From Tetrahymena thermophila SB210 (lineage: Eukaryota > Ciliophora > Oligohymenophorea > Hymenostomatida > Tetrahymenidae): 64,000 nt of DNA. The position numbers and the translations under genes were made by a program. The stretch covers positions 44,870 through 108,869 of the forward strand of contig NW_002476104.1 of the NCBI RefSeq assembly GCF_000189635.1. Reading direction: 5' to 3'. The notes under the pieces are model-generated. The model saw nothing but the letters and a program-made list of their open reading frames with translations, was not told the DNA's origin and ran no database searches. Positions 1-13,100 of this stretch are shown one piece after another. Every line of letters starts with the position of its first letter. Positions within the stretch are counted from its first letter, which is position 1.

Positions 1-58
1 ATTTAAAAACAATTTAAAAGATAAAATAGTAAAAAGTAAAACAAAAACATATTAAAAT

Positions 59-1501
59 ATGTCTAAGAAGTTAAATTTTGGACCTATGGATGAGAAATGC
101 TTCATTTCTCGCTCAGAACTCTTATAATGGATAAATAATTTATTGCAAGTAATTTATTTGTTTTTTTGTAAATTAATCAAATTTATTTAACTGTCTTACA
201 AAAAAATGATATTTTTATTGTTTTTTGTTGAGAAAGAACTCAAGTTAATATTTTTTTAAAAAGGTACAAGTTACTAAGGTGGAGCAATTAGGTAGTGGTA
301 ATATTTATTGTTAGCTTTTCGATGTAATATACCCTGGTAAGATTCCTTTGAATAAACTTAAGTGGAAAGCAAAGCACGAATATGAATTCACGCATAATTT
401 TAAGTTGTTATAAAAGGGGTTTGACTCTGTCTAAGTAGCAAAAGCCATACCCGTAATTCTTATAAATAGATTTGAATACATTTTATTTTTACTTCATATT
501 AATTTACTTACTTAATCACTTTCGTTTATTTATTATTGTAGATTGAGAAACTAGTAAAAGTTAAATATCAAGACAACTTAGAATTTGCACAATGGATGAA
601 AAGGTTTTTTGAACTTAACTGCAAAGATAAAGGAAAAGGCTACGAAGCTAAAAAGAGAAGAGGATTTTAAGAACCTGACTTGAGCTTTTGTGGAGGAGGA
701 GTTCTACCCTAATATACTATGATTTATGGTAATTTTAAAGATATGGAGAGAGAAATAGCAAAGCAAAATGAAGATGAAGAAAATGAAGAATAATAGCAAT
801 AATAAAGTTCCTAACCAAATGCTTTAGGAAATTAGCAAAATCAAACTCATAAATAAGAAAACAAAAATTTATAAAATTTAGATAAAGAAAATATTAATAG
901 CATAAATATAATTCCTAAAAAGTAGCTGCTAGAGCCTGCTTTGTAGAAGTTTTAAAAAAGTAATAGTGACTTGAAACCTTTGTTAAGTTAACAAAATTCA
1001 GCTAAATAAGAATATAATTTAAATTAATAATAAGTCTCGCCATTTAACCCAGTGGTATCATCATTCTTGCTAAATCAACCAAAGAAACTCAATCAAGAGG
1101 ATTCTACATAGCAATCATCAAATAACAATAGTAATTTAGAGTGTCCTTTTTTCATGAACAATAATCAATTCAATAAATATCCTACTTTGAATTTCTAAAC
1201 CAATTAAAGTAATATTACCCTACTCAAATAGCTTGAATCTAAAGATGAGTCTACCAAAAATAAAACACCTACTAATTCAGATAAAATTTTTAAAGAAAGC
1301 GACTCTGTTTTAAATTCATCTAGCTCTACTTCTTCTTTAACAGACTCTAAAAGTCACACTAGTAGTAGATTGGCTATGTTCTAAACTGAATAAAAGCTAG
1401 AATAAATAAAAAATATTTTAAACAAATAAAAAATAGACTCTAAGTTAGATAAAGAAGAATTAATGCAAATCTTAAATTCAATTTAAACTATCATTTATTG
1501 A
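59..1501 (+). CDS. EB1: EB1-family microtubule plus-end tracking protein
   Basis: Three exons (59-148, 264-452, 542-1501), all junctions phase 0, 412 residues. EB1 proteins bind growing microtubule plus ends through an N-terminal calponin-homology domain and recruit other factors through a C-terminal dimerising coil. Residues about 14-115 carry the EB1 CH signature: ELLQWINNLLQ, TKVEQLGSGNIYCQLFDVIYP, HNFKLLQKGFD and YQDNLEFAQWMKRFFE, in the family order and spacing. The rest (about 130-370) is a Q/N/S-rich linker full of TAA/TAG glutamines, ending in a short K/E/L-rich helix (LEQIKNILNKQKIDSK) that may be the dimer coil. The protein is longer than the usual 260-330 residues because of this linker. 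The acidic EEY tail of animal EB1 is absent, although the last residue is Tyr. Start chosen as the first ATG before the CH domain. Identity is secure; the tail interpretation is inference. Confidence 0.93.
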
Positions 1502-3787
1502 CAAAAATTTTAATTTAAATACTTAACCATATCATATCAGTTTATAATTTTGTAAAATTTATATTCAATTTTTTATAATACCAATCTATCAAAAAATAAC
1601 ATTTTTGTTATATTTTTTTGCTCTTAAAAAAAAATTTAACTTAGTAAATTTATTATCAAAAAGACTAATTTTTAATTTATAAGCTAAAAATATAAATACT
1701 TAATTAAAAGAATTGTTAAGCTCAATTAAGAATAAATAATAAACTAAATAATCCAAATTTTTATTAATTTTTCATTATGAAATGAAAATAGGAGAGAATA
1801 TTAAATAAAAAAATAAATTATTTAATTTTATATGCAGTAAATTCTCACATACCAAGGCATTTCTCCCAAACCAAGCATATGATTTAGTCACCTTAAAGCT
1901 AGAAAAGAAAAAATTTACCTTAATATAAATCATTTTAATTGGAATTACAGTATATAAAAATATTAAGCTAAACATTTAATAAAATAATAATTGTGAAAAT
2001 ATAGTTTAGAATTATTACTATTTTCTTATTTAAATTTAATAGAAACAGCTTAAATAGTAATGAAAATAATTACTCTATTTTTGAGAAACTAAAATTTTTT
2101 AATTGTTTATGTTCAATTTATATATTTTAATTCATATTTATATAAATAGAAATGAAATTCATCAAAATTAATACAAAAATATAAATTATATTACTACATT
2201 TGTATATTTTATTAAATAAATTTCAATATTTTCTTTTATATTTGTTGATTTACTTAATTATTTTTGTAAAAGATATTATTTTACTTTAAGATTTATTATT
2301 AAAAAAGGTCAAATATGAATTAAATCTAAAATTATGTATGTGACTAAGAATTTTTATTTTTTTTTCTTAAATGGTTTTTAATAAATTTATTTATTTTTGT
2401 TTCAAACAAACACAAAATTTTAGATTTATTAATTTTGAAAGTAAATAATTGAATAATTTTATATCAAATTTTATTTGATATATGCATTAATGTTTAGTTT
2501 CATTTGTGAAATAATTATTTTATTGTCTATTTATTTGGCATTTATATGATGATTTTTATGAAACTCAATTTGTAAATAACTTAATATAAAAAATATTTTG
2601 TTTGTTTTTCAAAACATTTTTTCTTTTAAATATAAATGAATTTTTTATTTCTTTCTATAAACTTAGAAGTAAAAATGACTATTTGAAGGCACTTTTTGTC
2701 TCTGAATTAATTTTTAGCCAAAAAAGGTTAAGCAAGGTTGAATCATTTTGCACCGCAACTATTTTTAGTTATTAATTAAATAAAAGAATGAATATTACTC
2801 TCTATATGTTAATTATTTTAATCTTACTCGTGTTTGAATCTACAAATTCTTATAGTTAATAAAATAAGGTGTGATTGATAACAAATAAATTATTTTGGTA
2901 AGCTGCTTAACTTCGTTATATGGTAATCTTTCAAGTTAGGAAAATTAAAATTCTTTAAAAAAGCCTATTTATTAGCTACTAAAATAATTAATTGGAAAAT
3001 ACTTTTTAAGTCCCCCTTCGAAAGGAGAGTGAGTTACCAAGATAGTCACTTCTCCAAAACAATTTGTAAAAGTAATTTTAAAATCAAATAAATATAAAAA
3101 ATAAATTTTTTAAACAGACTTAACTGTAAAATCTTTGTTTCTTTAACTCTGTTAATAAGTAATTTAGTTAAAAATAACTTTTATCTTTCTTCTTTTAAAA
3201 TATATTTTTCATTTTGAAAATTATGTTTACAATTTATTTAATGAAACTATACTAAGCAACCAATTATAAGAAATAGATGATTTTGAATAATTGATACTCA
3301 AAATTATTATTGTAAATTTGATGGATTTCTAAAAAAAAATAAAGATAGATATAAAATTATTAGAAGGTTGCTTCTGAAAAAATTAAAGAAATGTTAGAGC
3401 TAATTTTTTTTGAATTTCTTAATTTAATAATGACATCAAAGTTATCCTACTTGAGTTTTAAGATTTTGTGGATATTAATAATAGCTAGATCATCTTCAAC
3501 TAACTTTTGATCAATATTTATTTATCTTCGAGGTATATTTAATCACTTAATAAATTAAAAAAGAGTAAAAGCACATCCACAATTTTTATTTATTTATTTA
3601 AATTCTTTATTTCTGTAATCAACAAGATTATTTTTTAAAGAGGTTAAGTAAAAAATAAATAAATAAATATCGTACGTATTGTTTCTTTGCTTGTTTTATA
3701 ATAATTAAATTTAAGGCAAACAAATTAAAAAATATAATTCTAATTTTATAGAAAAAATTTAAAAAGTAGTAAAAAAAATAAATAATT
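1502..3787. other. AT-rich intergenic region
   Basis: No gene model could be supported on either strand. The stretch is poly-A/T-rich and holds only short open frames. One GC-richer structured element at 3012-3055 is listed separately. The bases just before 3788 are presumably the promoter and 5' UTR of the lipase gene. Confidence 0.6.
3012..3055. other. GC-rich double hairpin, possible structured ncRNA
   Basis: Two adjacent inverted repeats stand out in very AT-rich DNA. CCTT (3015-3018) pairs with AAGG (3022-3025). GGAGA+GTGA (3024-3032) pairs with TCAC+TCTCC (3046-3055) as a nine-pair stem with one bulged T and a 13-base loop. The stems overlap by two bases, so they are alternatives or slightly frayed. 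No known RNA family was recognised. It could be part of a small nuclear or nucleolar RNA, or chance. Confidence 0.25.
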
Positions 3788-4722
3788 ATGTCAATAAAAG
3801 CCACCTTATTGCTAGCTTTTGTTGCTATAGCTGCTTGCTAAAGTTTCAATTACAGTGAAGACCTCTCATAAGATTTAGCTAACTTTTCTCTTATTTCCTA
3901 TTGTGGTGAAGCTAAAATTAGATAATGGAGCTGTGGTCCTTCTTGTTAACAATTTCCTGAAGGTTTATCGGATATGTAGCTCATATCTAACTCAGCCAAA
4001 AACGCATTTGGATATTTGGGATTCTCTAAATAACATGGAGCTATTATTGTCGCCTTCAGAGGAACAATTCCTTGGTCTTTGACTAATTGGGTAACTGACA
4101 TAGATACTTAAAAAACATCTTACCCTTTGTGTGAAAATTGCTAAGTCCATTAAGGATTCTACAAGCAATTTGATTTATTAAAAGGTCAATTAAAAGATGC
4201 TTTCCTCACTCTCCGTTAAAAGTACTCTTCTGCAAAAGTAAGTTAAATATATTAACTTTCATTCTTCTTATATTTAATCTTATATATTATTTAAAAATAA
4301 AGCTTTTTGTTACAGGACACTCTCTTGGTGCTGCTATTAGTACTCTCTCCATACCATTGATTTATGAATTAAATGGAAATAAACCTATTGATGCTTTCTA
4401 TAATTTCGGTTCACCTAGAGTAGGCTGTTCGAAATTCGCTAATTGGTTTAACACCTAAAATTTTGCTTTGGAGCATGCAAGAATTACTAATGGTGCTGAT
4501 CCAGTTCCTCATTTACCTCCTTCTGTTTTTCCCTTTAAATTTGAGCATCACAGTCATGAGGTGTTTTACAATTCTTTCCTTTTGTTTGGATTTAAGTAAA
4601 ATCAATGCGATGCTGGAGAAAGCACTTTTTGCGCTAATAGCGTTACAGTAGCTGCTAATCCAGTAGATCACGGAACATACTTTAAATGGGATTGGTTAAA
4701 AACAATTGTTACCTGTTAATGA
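3788..4722 (+). CDS. Secreted class 3 (fungal-type) triacylglycerol lipase
   Basis: Two exons (3788-4237, 4303-4722) joined in phase 0, 289 residues. An N-terminal signal peptide (MSIKATLLLAFVAIAAC) implies secretion or delivery to a vacuole. The fold is the alpha/beta hydrolase of Lipase_3. The nucleophile elbow GHSLG sits at residues 155-159 with Ser157 as nucleophile. The catalytic Asp is in NGADPVPHLPP and the catalytic His in NPVDHGTYF near the C-terminus. An oxyanion-side motif AIIVAFRGT and several cysteines fit a secreted enzyme. Expected reaction: hydrolysis of acylglycerol esters. Length agrees with the family. The intron falls just before the LFVTGHSLG strand. Such lipases are abundant in Tetrahymena; the exact substrate cannot be told from sequence. 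Confidence 0.92.
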
Positions 4723-6478
4723 AAGTTATTTAAAATAAATAAAATAATTATAAACTAAATTAACTTAAAATTAGAAATAAAATTAAAGTTTTAATAAATT
4801 AATTTTTTTGTATTTTCTAAATTCTTTTTACAAAAAAGAAAAACTTCTATCTGTCTTATATGTAAAAAAATAATTTTAATTATTAACAAAAACTTTAAAA
4901 ATTAAGCAAGGGTTCTCTAAAAGATTACCGATATAAAATTTAAATTTGGTACAATACTAAATTTTAAAAAACAATCAATTTATTTTTATTTTAAATAGGT
5001 TATTTTATTTTTTAATATTTTATTTCAAAAAATAAAAGCATTGGTTAGGTTTTATTAAAATAAATAAATAAATAATTTATTATTTATTATATTATATAAG
5101 AGCTCAAATTCAACAAGATAAAATAATTAGAATAATTGTATTGATTAGATATTTTATTAAAAATTTAATTTCTTAATTTTTCATTTATAATTAAATAAAT
5201 AAAAAGATTTTATCATTTGTTCTACTAACCATAGTAAAGAGATAAGAAATACATAATATATTTTTTTGAATTCTATCTATTCATATATGGTTCCTTTATT
5301 TAACTTCTCAAATATAAATTTTAGATATGGTAATTAATTAATAATATTTAGAAATTAATTTTTTTATTAAAAAATATTTTTCAAATATTAGAGTATATCA
5401 TTTTTGCAAAATTAAGCATAATTAAAAAAAATAGATTGATGTGATTTATAAATTTAATTAAAAGAATAATTTTAATTTTTAAAAAAGGATTAGATATTAA
5501 GTATACAATCTATTTTCTTTGATTTTTAAAAAAAAGTATTTATATTTTATTTTTTTAAAATTCTTTTAATTTTTTAATTAGAAAACAGTTATTTTTAATA
5601 TTAAAAGTTAACTATTAATATTAGATATTAAATTATTGAAATTGATAAAAAATCTTTAGAAAAACAAACATAAATAATAATAATGGATTCTTTGTAAAAA
5701 AGTAATAGCAATTCAAATTTAATTCAAACACATTTATACTTAAAAATTAAGATATTCCTGTATAAAAAAACTCTGTTTTTATTATTGATTGATCTTCAGC
5801 AAGTAGATAATCATTTTTTATTATAAAATTGTTTTTTTAATATCTTTCATAAATTTAATAAAACTATGATTGTCTGTCTGTCTAGCTGTTTTTAAGTATT
5901 TTTGATAGTCAAAACCTTAAATTTATTTGCATTTTTATTAAAAAATTTATTTAATAATAGCTTCTTATTTTTTTGAAATATATAATTTATGTTTTACAGC
6001 AATGAATTTGTTAATTTCATAATTTATCCTCAATTTCGGTCTTTTTTTAAAGTAGTTAATAATATTCTAATATAAAATTTTTTGAATGCCAATATCTTCA
6101 TTAAAAATTTAATTTTATTCATATTAGCTGTTACTAAGTATTATTTAAAGAAAAGTAACTCTCAAGTTGATTTAAAGATTATATCATTTATTTTGTGATT
6201 TTTTGAAAAAATAAATATTTATTAATTAATATTAAATTGTTTTATTACTTAAATATGCATAAAAAATTGATTATATTAGTATTGTCTAGCTTTAATAAGT
6301 GTTATTGATAGTATATTAAATTACAGCAAATCTTAATTTTATTTGCAAATATGTTAAATAATATGTTTAATTTTTATAATTACTTGTTTATTTATTTATT
6401 TACACTGATAAAGATTAATTGAAATTTAATCAATTAGCATAGTAAAATAGATAGATATATAGATATTAAACACCAAAA
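4723..6478. other. AT-rich intergenic region
   Basis: No gene supported. There is a short TGTC/TCTG run at 5873-5886 and two loosely similar stretches (about 5880-5960 and 6270-6350) sharing the order CTAGCT, TTGATAGT and ATTTGCA. They look like old diverged repeats and nothing more can be said. Confidence 0.55.
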
Positions 6479-9365
6479 ATGATAAGATTGAAAAAGGAGA
6501 AGCTATTTGTCAACTTACTAAAATTGGACAGACAATAGCTTATTAATTAGAATATAATATCTGAAGATGATTTCATCTTCTAAAAAGGTAACGAAGAACA
6601 GCTTAATCTATACTTATCTTTAGCTTTACTGACATCTTGCAATTATCTACCAGCAAATATAGTAGTTGATTTGATGTATGAAATTATTTAAAAAAATTTT
6701 GTACTCGATAAAGCTGATATAATGGAGTTAATAAAGATAATTAGATAAGTAGGAGAGTTTTCTCTCAATGATGATGACCAGCTTTAGGTTGAATTAGTTA
6801 TATAAATGCTCTTTAACAAAAAAAATGATCAACTTTACTACTCTAGTTTGAGATTACCTCTTATTACTTTTAAGAAGGCAAAGATAAAAGCACTAGATTT
6901 AATTAATAAGATGCACGCTCACTTAGAGAGTAATTTATTTATTTATTTTATTAAAAAATATTTTATTTTTAAGATAATTAGATAAATAAATGGATAAAAT
7001 ATTAATAAAATCTTTTTAAAATTTGCTTCTACATTTGTCTATTTATAAGATATTTTATATATAATCAATCAATCAATATTTGATATTTGATAAAATAAGT
7101 CAACTTACCTTTAAACTTTTAATAAATATAAAAAATAAAGGATATAACTAAATTTAAGAATTTGAAAGTAATGCTTAGCCTGGTATGTAAAATGGCTCTA
7201 GTGTCTCTTCAAGCAAGATCTAAAAAAAATAAAAAAACTTTTTATCTTTTAATTTTAAGATATACCAAAAGAAAATGATTTCAGACAGTCAATCTTAAGA
7301 ATCTTAAGGGTTATTCCCTCCCATTTTAGATGGGATATTTGAAAGGAAAGTTGTTTTGCAGCTCTTCCCTGACGAGGAAAAAAGCTTGATTAAATTTCCT
7401 AATAAAATTGGAGAAGCTGGCTAACAGCCAAATCAAAGAAGAATCTAACTTCCTAGAGCTTTTCAGTAATACATGAATAGTGGCAGTAAATATATTTTTT
7501 TTAGTTATATAAGCAGCCGTAAAATTAGATTAAAGACATAAGAATAGGAGAACAAAACAATGCAAATTAAGAAGAAAACAAGTAAGATGAAGAAAGAAAC
7601 CAATCTGATGATTAATCTGTATAGAACATTGAAGACATTTAAAACATATCAAATTAATTGAGTTAAGAGTTCATAAGATAAAAATCTCAATTAGATAATT
7701 CTTAAAGATAAATTAGAGTTTAAAGAGATGTGGACGACGAAGAGGAAGAAAAAAAGGAGAACCTCTAAAATTCTTTGGCATAAAAAGAAAGTAATATATT
7801 TTAAGAGCAAACAAAAGAAGAGCAACAACAAGAGATAAAATTGATCAATCAAGAATCTTCCTCGAGATTGCTTGTTGAACCATAACTAAAGTTAAAATCA
7901 GCTTCATAAAAGAAATAAGAAAAACAATTATAACCTCAATCAGCATCTTCAGAAGTAATTTTATAATAAATACTGAATAAATATGAAAGAAAACAAAAAT
8001 CGAATATAGATGAAAATTAAATTAAGCAAAGTAAACATTTTTAAAGATTTATTTAGCAAATAAAATTTGAATATTTTAAAAATAGATGAAAATATGCCCA
8101 AAAAATTATGGAAACCTCTTGACTTGATTGACTGTTTGTCTTATTATTAGAAATATGAAGAGTAAGAAAGATAATTGGAAAGTTAATTGAAAATTAATAC
8201 GAATGAGCTCAAGAAGATTTTAAAAAAACAGTGGGATACCATTTATGATGTTTGCTTTAAAGCAATTTACTTTACTAAATTGATTAATTCATAATCAACA
8301 GAAGAGCTGAAATCTTTTTGCGAATATTATATTTTAAAGAATTACTTTAATGTAAGATTAGACCAAGAATATTAATTATCTTAAAATTGCCAAATTATGG
8401 TCTATGTTGCTATTTTGCTTCTTTATTTCTTCAGCAACGAGACTTTCTATAAGATTTTTATAGGGAATATTTTAAGTAAAATGAAAAGCCTTGTGGTAGA
8501 TTAAGCTTATGAATTTAACTATAGCAAGATGGCCCCTCGAGACTAGGAATAATTTTTAGTTTTCTAGATGCTGCTGCTTTTTGATAATCCTCAGTATCTT
8601 TATGATCTTTTAATTCACAGAAATAAATTCGTGGTGAGATTTATGAACATTTACATGAAGTCAATTTATAACATTTAATTAGATATAAAAAGCGAGTTGG
8701 ATTTTTTGTTGAATATTAAATTACCAAATGAATAAAATGAATTCTAAAAAAAGCTTTGTGATGACTATTTCAAGTTAATATTGTACAGTGAGAATAATGA
8801 ACTGGCATTAAACATGCTTACAGTGCAAGTAATATCAAACAGTCAAAGTATTCTTGATGTTGAGTAATTTATAGAGAATTCAACTTAAAAATAAGGCTAA
8901 AAATCAACTTGGACAGAAAAAATTGCTTAAATTAAAAAACTTTATGATGAAAAATTCTCCATAGTTAATTTCGAATGCATTCCAAAAATTCATAACATTA
9001 GTCAAGTTAACTTGTATTCTTAATTAGCTTAAAAAATAGATTAAAATTACAATTAATTCATCCAAGACGCATTATTTTAAAATTTAAAATCCCTTAAGCT
9101 TTATTAAACAAACAAATGCCCTAACTTCTCTCTCCAATTTATACCTTCTGCCGATGATTTCTTAGACATGAAAAACGATTTATCTGAAGTAATTTAATAA
9201 AAACAGTAAAGTCTTTATGAAGAAAAATTTGGAAAAAACACAAACAAGATATTCTAAGAGTTTATTAAAGTTAAAGACGAAGAAGAAAGAGATTCACTCA
9301 AAGTTTAATATTTTCCTATCATATTTTATGAATATTATGAATTAATTCTTAAATCATAAATGTGA
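6479..9365 (+). CDS. Unrecognised 850-residue protein
   Basis: Four exons in my model: 6479-6929, 7159-7485, 7536-8030, 8086-9365, total 850 residues, with phases matching at all three junctions (phase 1). I do not recognise a family. Residues 1-150 are a leucine-rich helical domain (KLFVNLLKLDRQ ... LLTSCNYLPANIVVDLMYEI). Residues about 240-430 are low-complexity, acidic and Q/S-rich (EERNQSDDQS, DVDDEEEEKKEN) and probably disordered. Residues 430-850 return to ordered helical sequence rich in Leu/Phe/Tyr (VYVAILLLYFFSNETFYKIF). There is no signal peptide and no obvious membrane span. The second intron (7486-7535) is inferred mainly from frame and is the least certain; a slightly different acceptor is possible. 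The open frame, codon content and intron structure make a real gene very likely; function unknown. Confidence 0.7.
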
Positions 9366-10151
9366 AAACCAAAAAAATGCTCAGCCAAACATTATTTTAA
9401 AATTAAGATATTAATTTATATTTTTAATTTGAATTCAACTTAAATTGAAGCAAAGTATGAAAATAAATAAATAAATAAATATATTGTGAAAATTATATAA
9501 AAATATTAATTGTAAAAATAAAAATATTTAATTTTATATGAAACTACTTTCTATAATGTACACGATTTTCAAATAATTTAAATTCATTTTAGTTAATCAT
9601 TATTAATGAAAAGTTTAGTGAAATATTTTAAAATTAAAAATAACTCATAGACCACTGGCTTTTAATATATTTTTTAATTTAAATAATTAATTAATTTATT
9701 TATTGATAATTACAAATTTGAAAATCTTTATAAAGAATTTCAAAACTTCCCCACCATCTAATTTCTAATTTAATTAGTAATAATTTATTTATATTCATAT
9801 TTAGGACAGTTTCGAAACCTAAATAAATCTGTGTTAGTTTTTTACTTCATAAAATTAATCAATTAAAGTCCTTTGTTAATAAATTTTATAAGATTAAGCA
9901 GTAAATATTATATATATCTTATCATACATATAAAGTCTTCTTTAAGTAGAGAAAACAAACAAACAAATAATTAAGCAAGCAAGCAAGCAAGTAAAGAGAG
10001 AAACAACTCACTAAATAGATAAAAAAGTTAGTTTGTAAATAGAACTCTCAACTAAACAAGACCTTATAATAATTAGGTTGCATTATCAAATAAAAAGAAA
10101 GAATAATAAGGAAATAGTATTTTAAAGTAAAAAATAAGTTTGTCCTAAAAG
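9366..10151. other. Intergenic region and 5' leader of CFAP65
   Basis: AT-rich with no gene. The last 200 bases have the A-rich, purine-rich look of a ciliate 5' UTR, with tetranucleotide runs (CAAA at 9956-9967, AAGC at 9973-9991). Confidence 0.5.
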
Positions 10152-13100
10152 ATGTCTGATTACGAAGATTATAATTCTGAAAAAGCAGCAGAATTAAATA
10201 AAGCAATTGAATTTAAGCCAATTAAAACAAATCTAACTACTGCAATTGATTTAGGATTTTGTACGGTTAACTAAACAACTTCAAGATTGTTCTATTTAGA
10301 AAATCCTAATAATTAGCCTTGTGAATTCAACTTTGAATCATAAGCATTCGAGATTACTCCTCTTTCAGGCCATATTCCTAGTAAAGGAAGAATATCATTT
10401 AATGTGAGCTATACTCCAAAAGAAGCAACAGCAATTATTGGAAACATTATTTTAAATTTACCCTATTAATAGCCAATAATTACAAAAGTTTCAGCTATTG
10501 GCAAGTATCCTTACATATCTCTTAGCACTTAAAAACTTAATTTTGAGCAGCTGCTCATTGGCAAATAATTAGTGAAAGAGATAACTATCAAAAATCAATC
10601 TTAAGTAACTGCTACTTTTAGTATTGTAAAAATTGTTGATGATGAGTACAAAGATAATGCATTCTCTCTTGATGTGTAAAATTTCATAATTTATCTCAAA
10701 TGCTACTCGATTTTGTTTCTCAATAGCTAAAATTGAAATTTCTAATATAAAACTTTTAAATGCAATAAATTGTAACTTAACAAAAGATACAGATAAGCAA
10801 ACAAAAAAACAAACAAACAAATTCAAATTAAAACAGCTAAGATTGTATTTATTCAATCTCTTCTTAAAAATTAAAAAAATTATAACTTTTAGCTTTAAAT
10901 ATTTAGATGAAAACTCATTTTTTTTAGCAATATTAAAATGATTTTTAATTAAAAATTTGATTAAAAAGACATTTATTTTTAAAGAAACTTTTACAAATAT
11001 AATACTTCAAGTTATTTATAAGTACTAATAGGAACATAAATATTTAAAATAAAAGATTTTACATAAAGTGAAATTGGTGAATAGAATATTTAGATAATTA
11101 TTTGCCTTATCAAATTTTATTGCATTTCATGAAGTTTATCAATTATATTTAAATTATTTTTAATGAATAAATTAAAATGATATTTTTTTTCAATTTTTTT
11201 ATGATTTTTAATATTTTAAATAGAAATCAAGGAGAAATACCTCCAAAGAGCAGCTTTTTAGTTAAAGTTACTTACACTCCTTTGGTAGTAGGTCTCATAT
11301 CTGTTGTTCACTATAAAGTTATATGTCCAGGTGGTAATGATTTAGTATTTGCTTGCAGTGGTAATGCAGTGGGGTTTGATGTTCGCTTAAGCACTTAAAG
11401 TATAAATTTTGGGGAAGTGAAAATTGGTAATGAAACAAGCAGATTGCTAACTATACAAAATATGAGCGATTTACCTACTTCATTTTAATTTACTAACGAT
11501 TCGAATAATATTTTTGCTATGAGTTAAGTGAGAGGCGTTGTAAAACCTAAATCAAATGCTAGAATAATTATTTATTTTAAACCAAGACATACTATATGCT
11601 ACTATGAAAGAGTAAATCAAATCAAATAAATAAATTAATATTTTTTAATAAATTAATTTCATATTTAAAATATTTTAGATTTTTTGTGTAGTTAGAAATC
11701 ACTAAGTATTTCCAGTTGATTTGTTAGGTACTTGCTATGATCTCTTGATTAAGCCATTGCCTATTGTATAAAAACATATTGAATCGTTTAGAAGAAGAGT
11801 TATTTGGGGTAAATTATCTGAAATTGATTTCAAATACATGGAGAATGCTTTTTTGCTCAAATATTCTTAAAACTAGAATAATTTAGAGAAAAATACTTAA
11901 TTAAGTTCTTTGAATAAAAATGGAATAGCTTTGTTAGGAAGCTAAAAGGCCTCTCAACTGCAGTCTCTTTAATCAAATATGAAAAAAGATAATTCTATTA
12001 TTTAAAAAGCATCTTAAACCGCCATAGGATTTTCAAACAGATAACAGAATTCCATACAACAAGATCCAAATTTAATCTAAGATGGAATGATGGCTGCTTC
12101 CTATGTTATAGATGATCCCAATAATGCAACTAACCCAATCTTGAATCCAAATTAAGTTGTTTTACATAAAGAAATGTTTTTGCCTGCTAATTCAGATTGC
12201 AAATTAATTTAATTAAACGTAATATTTTTAGGAAAAAATTAATAATTAATTTTATTTCTATTTAAATTATCATAATCCAGGAAGATATTATTGATTTTGG
12301 GTTCTAGGAGGGCATGATGGAAAGTGGTGCCAAATAAATTGAGCTAACTAATAAATTGTAATGTAAGATTACTGTTTTTTGGACAATCCAATAAAAAGAA
12401 AATGTAAATGGTGATTTATATCCTGTATTTATGGTTAGACCTGAGACTGCTTCAATGAAACCTAACACAACAAAAATTTTTGAAGTTACCTTTAGGCCAG
12501 TCAAGAATTCTTAGTATTATTTCTAATATTTGCAATTCTTTGTATTCAAATACAGCAGTAAAATAACATAAAAAATGATTGAAGATATTCAAAAAAATTA
12601 ATCTAAAACATTTACTGGCTCATTCAGAGATAACCTTAAATTGAGCAACACTCTTGTAACTAAGAAAAGTAATAAAATTTACATCAAATTTTTCAAATTA
12701 TTTGAACTAAAATTTCAAAAATATCATTTTTAAAAAAACCGTAATAAAAAATGAAACAAACAATAAAAAGAATTTAAATTATTTTATAGTTTTGATATCA
12801 TAAAAAATTTTAAATTTAATTTTATTATTTTAAATAAATTTTAAAATTTATCAATTTAAATTTATTTATTTATTTATTTTTTCTATAATAGCTAGTACAA
12901 TGGACTTAATTGGAGATGAAACGGTTCCTCCTTATTCAGGGTCTCTACGTTGTGTTGGCCACTCATTCGGGATCAACTCATAGCCCTTCATCCCTATCCT
13001 TGAATTTTCACCCTCAAACAAAATTTACTTTGCAGCTTGCTCTTTAGAAGACTCGCTTTACTAAACTGTTGAAATAAAAAATAATGTAAAAAATTAAAAT

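Noticed and set aside
1775..1975. Reverse-strand ATG-started frame of 66 codons.
   Set aside because: Hydrophobic low-complexity translation in spacer DNA, no domain, no conserved feature.
10569..10856. Reverse-strand frame of 95 codons overlapping the CFAP65 gene.
   Set aside because: It straddles the end of CFAP65 exon 1 and its first intron; the forward exon is supported by domain content, so this is a shadow.
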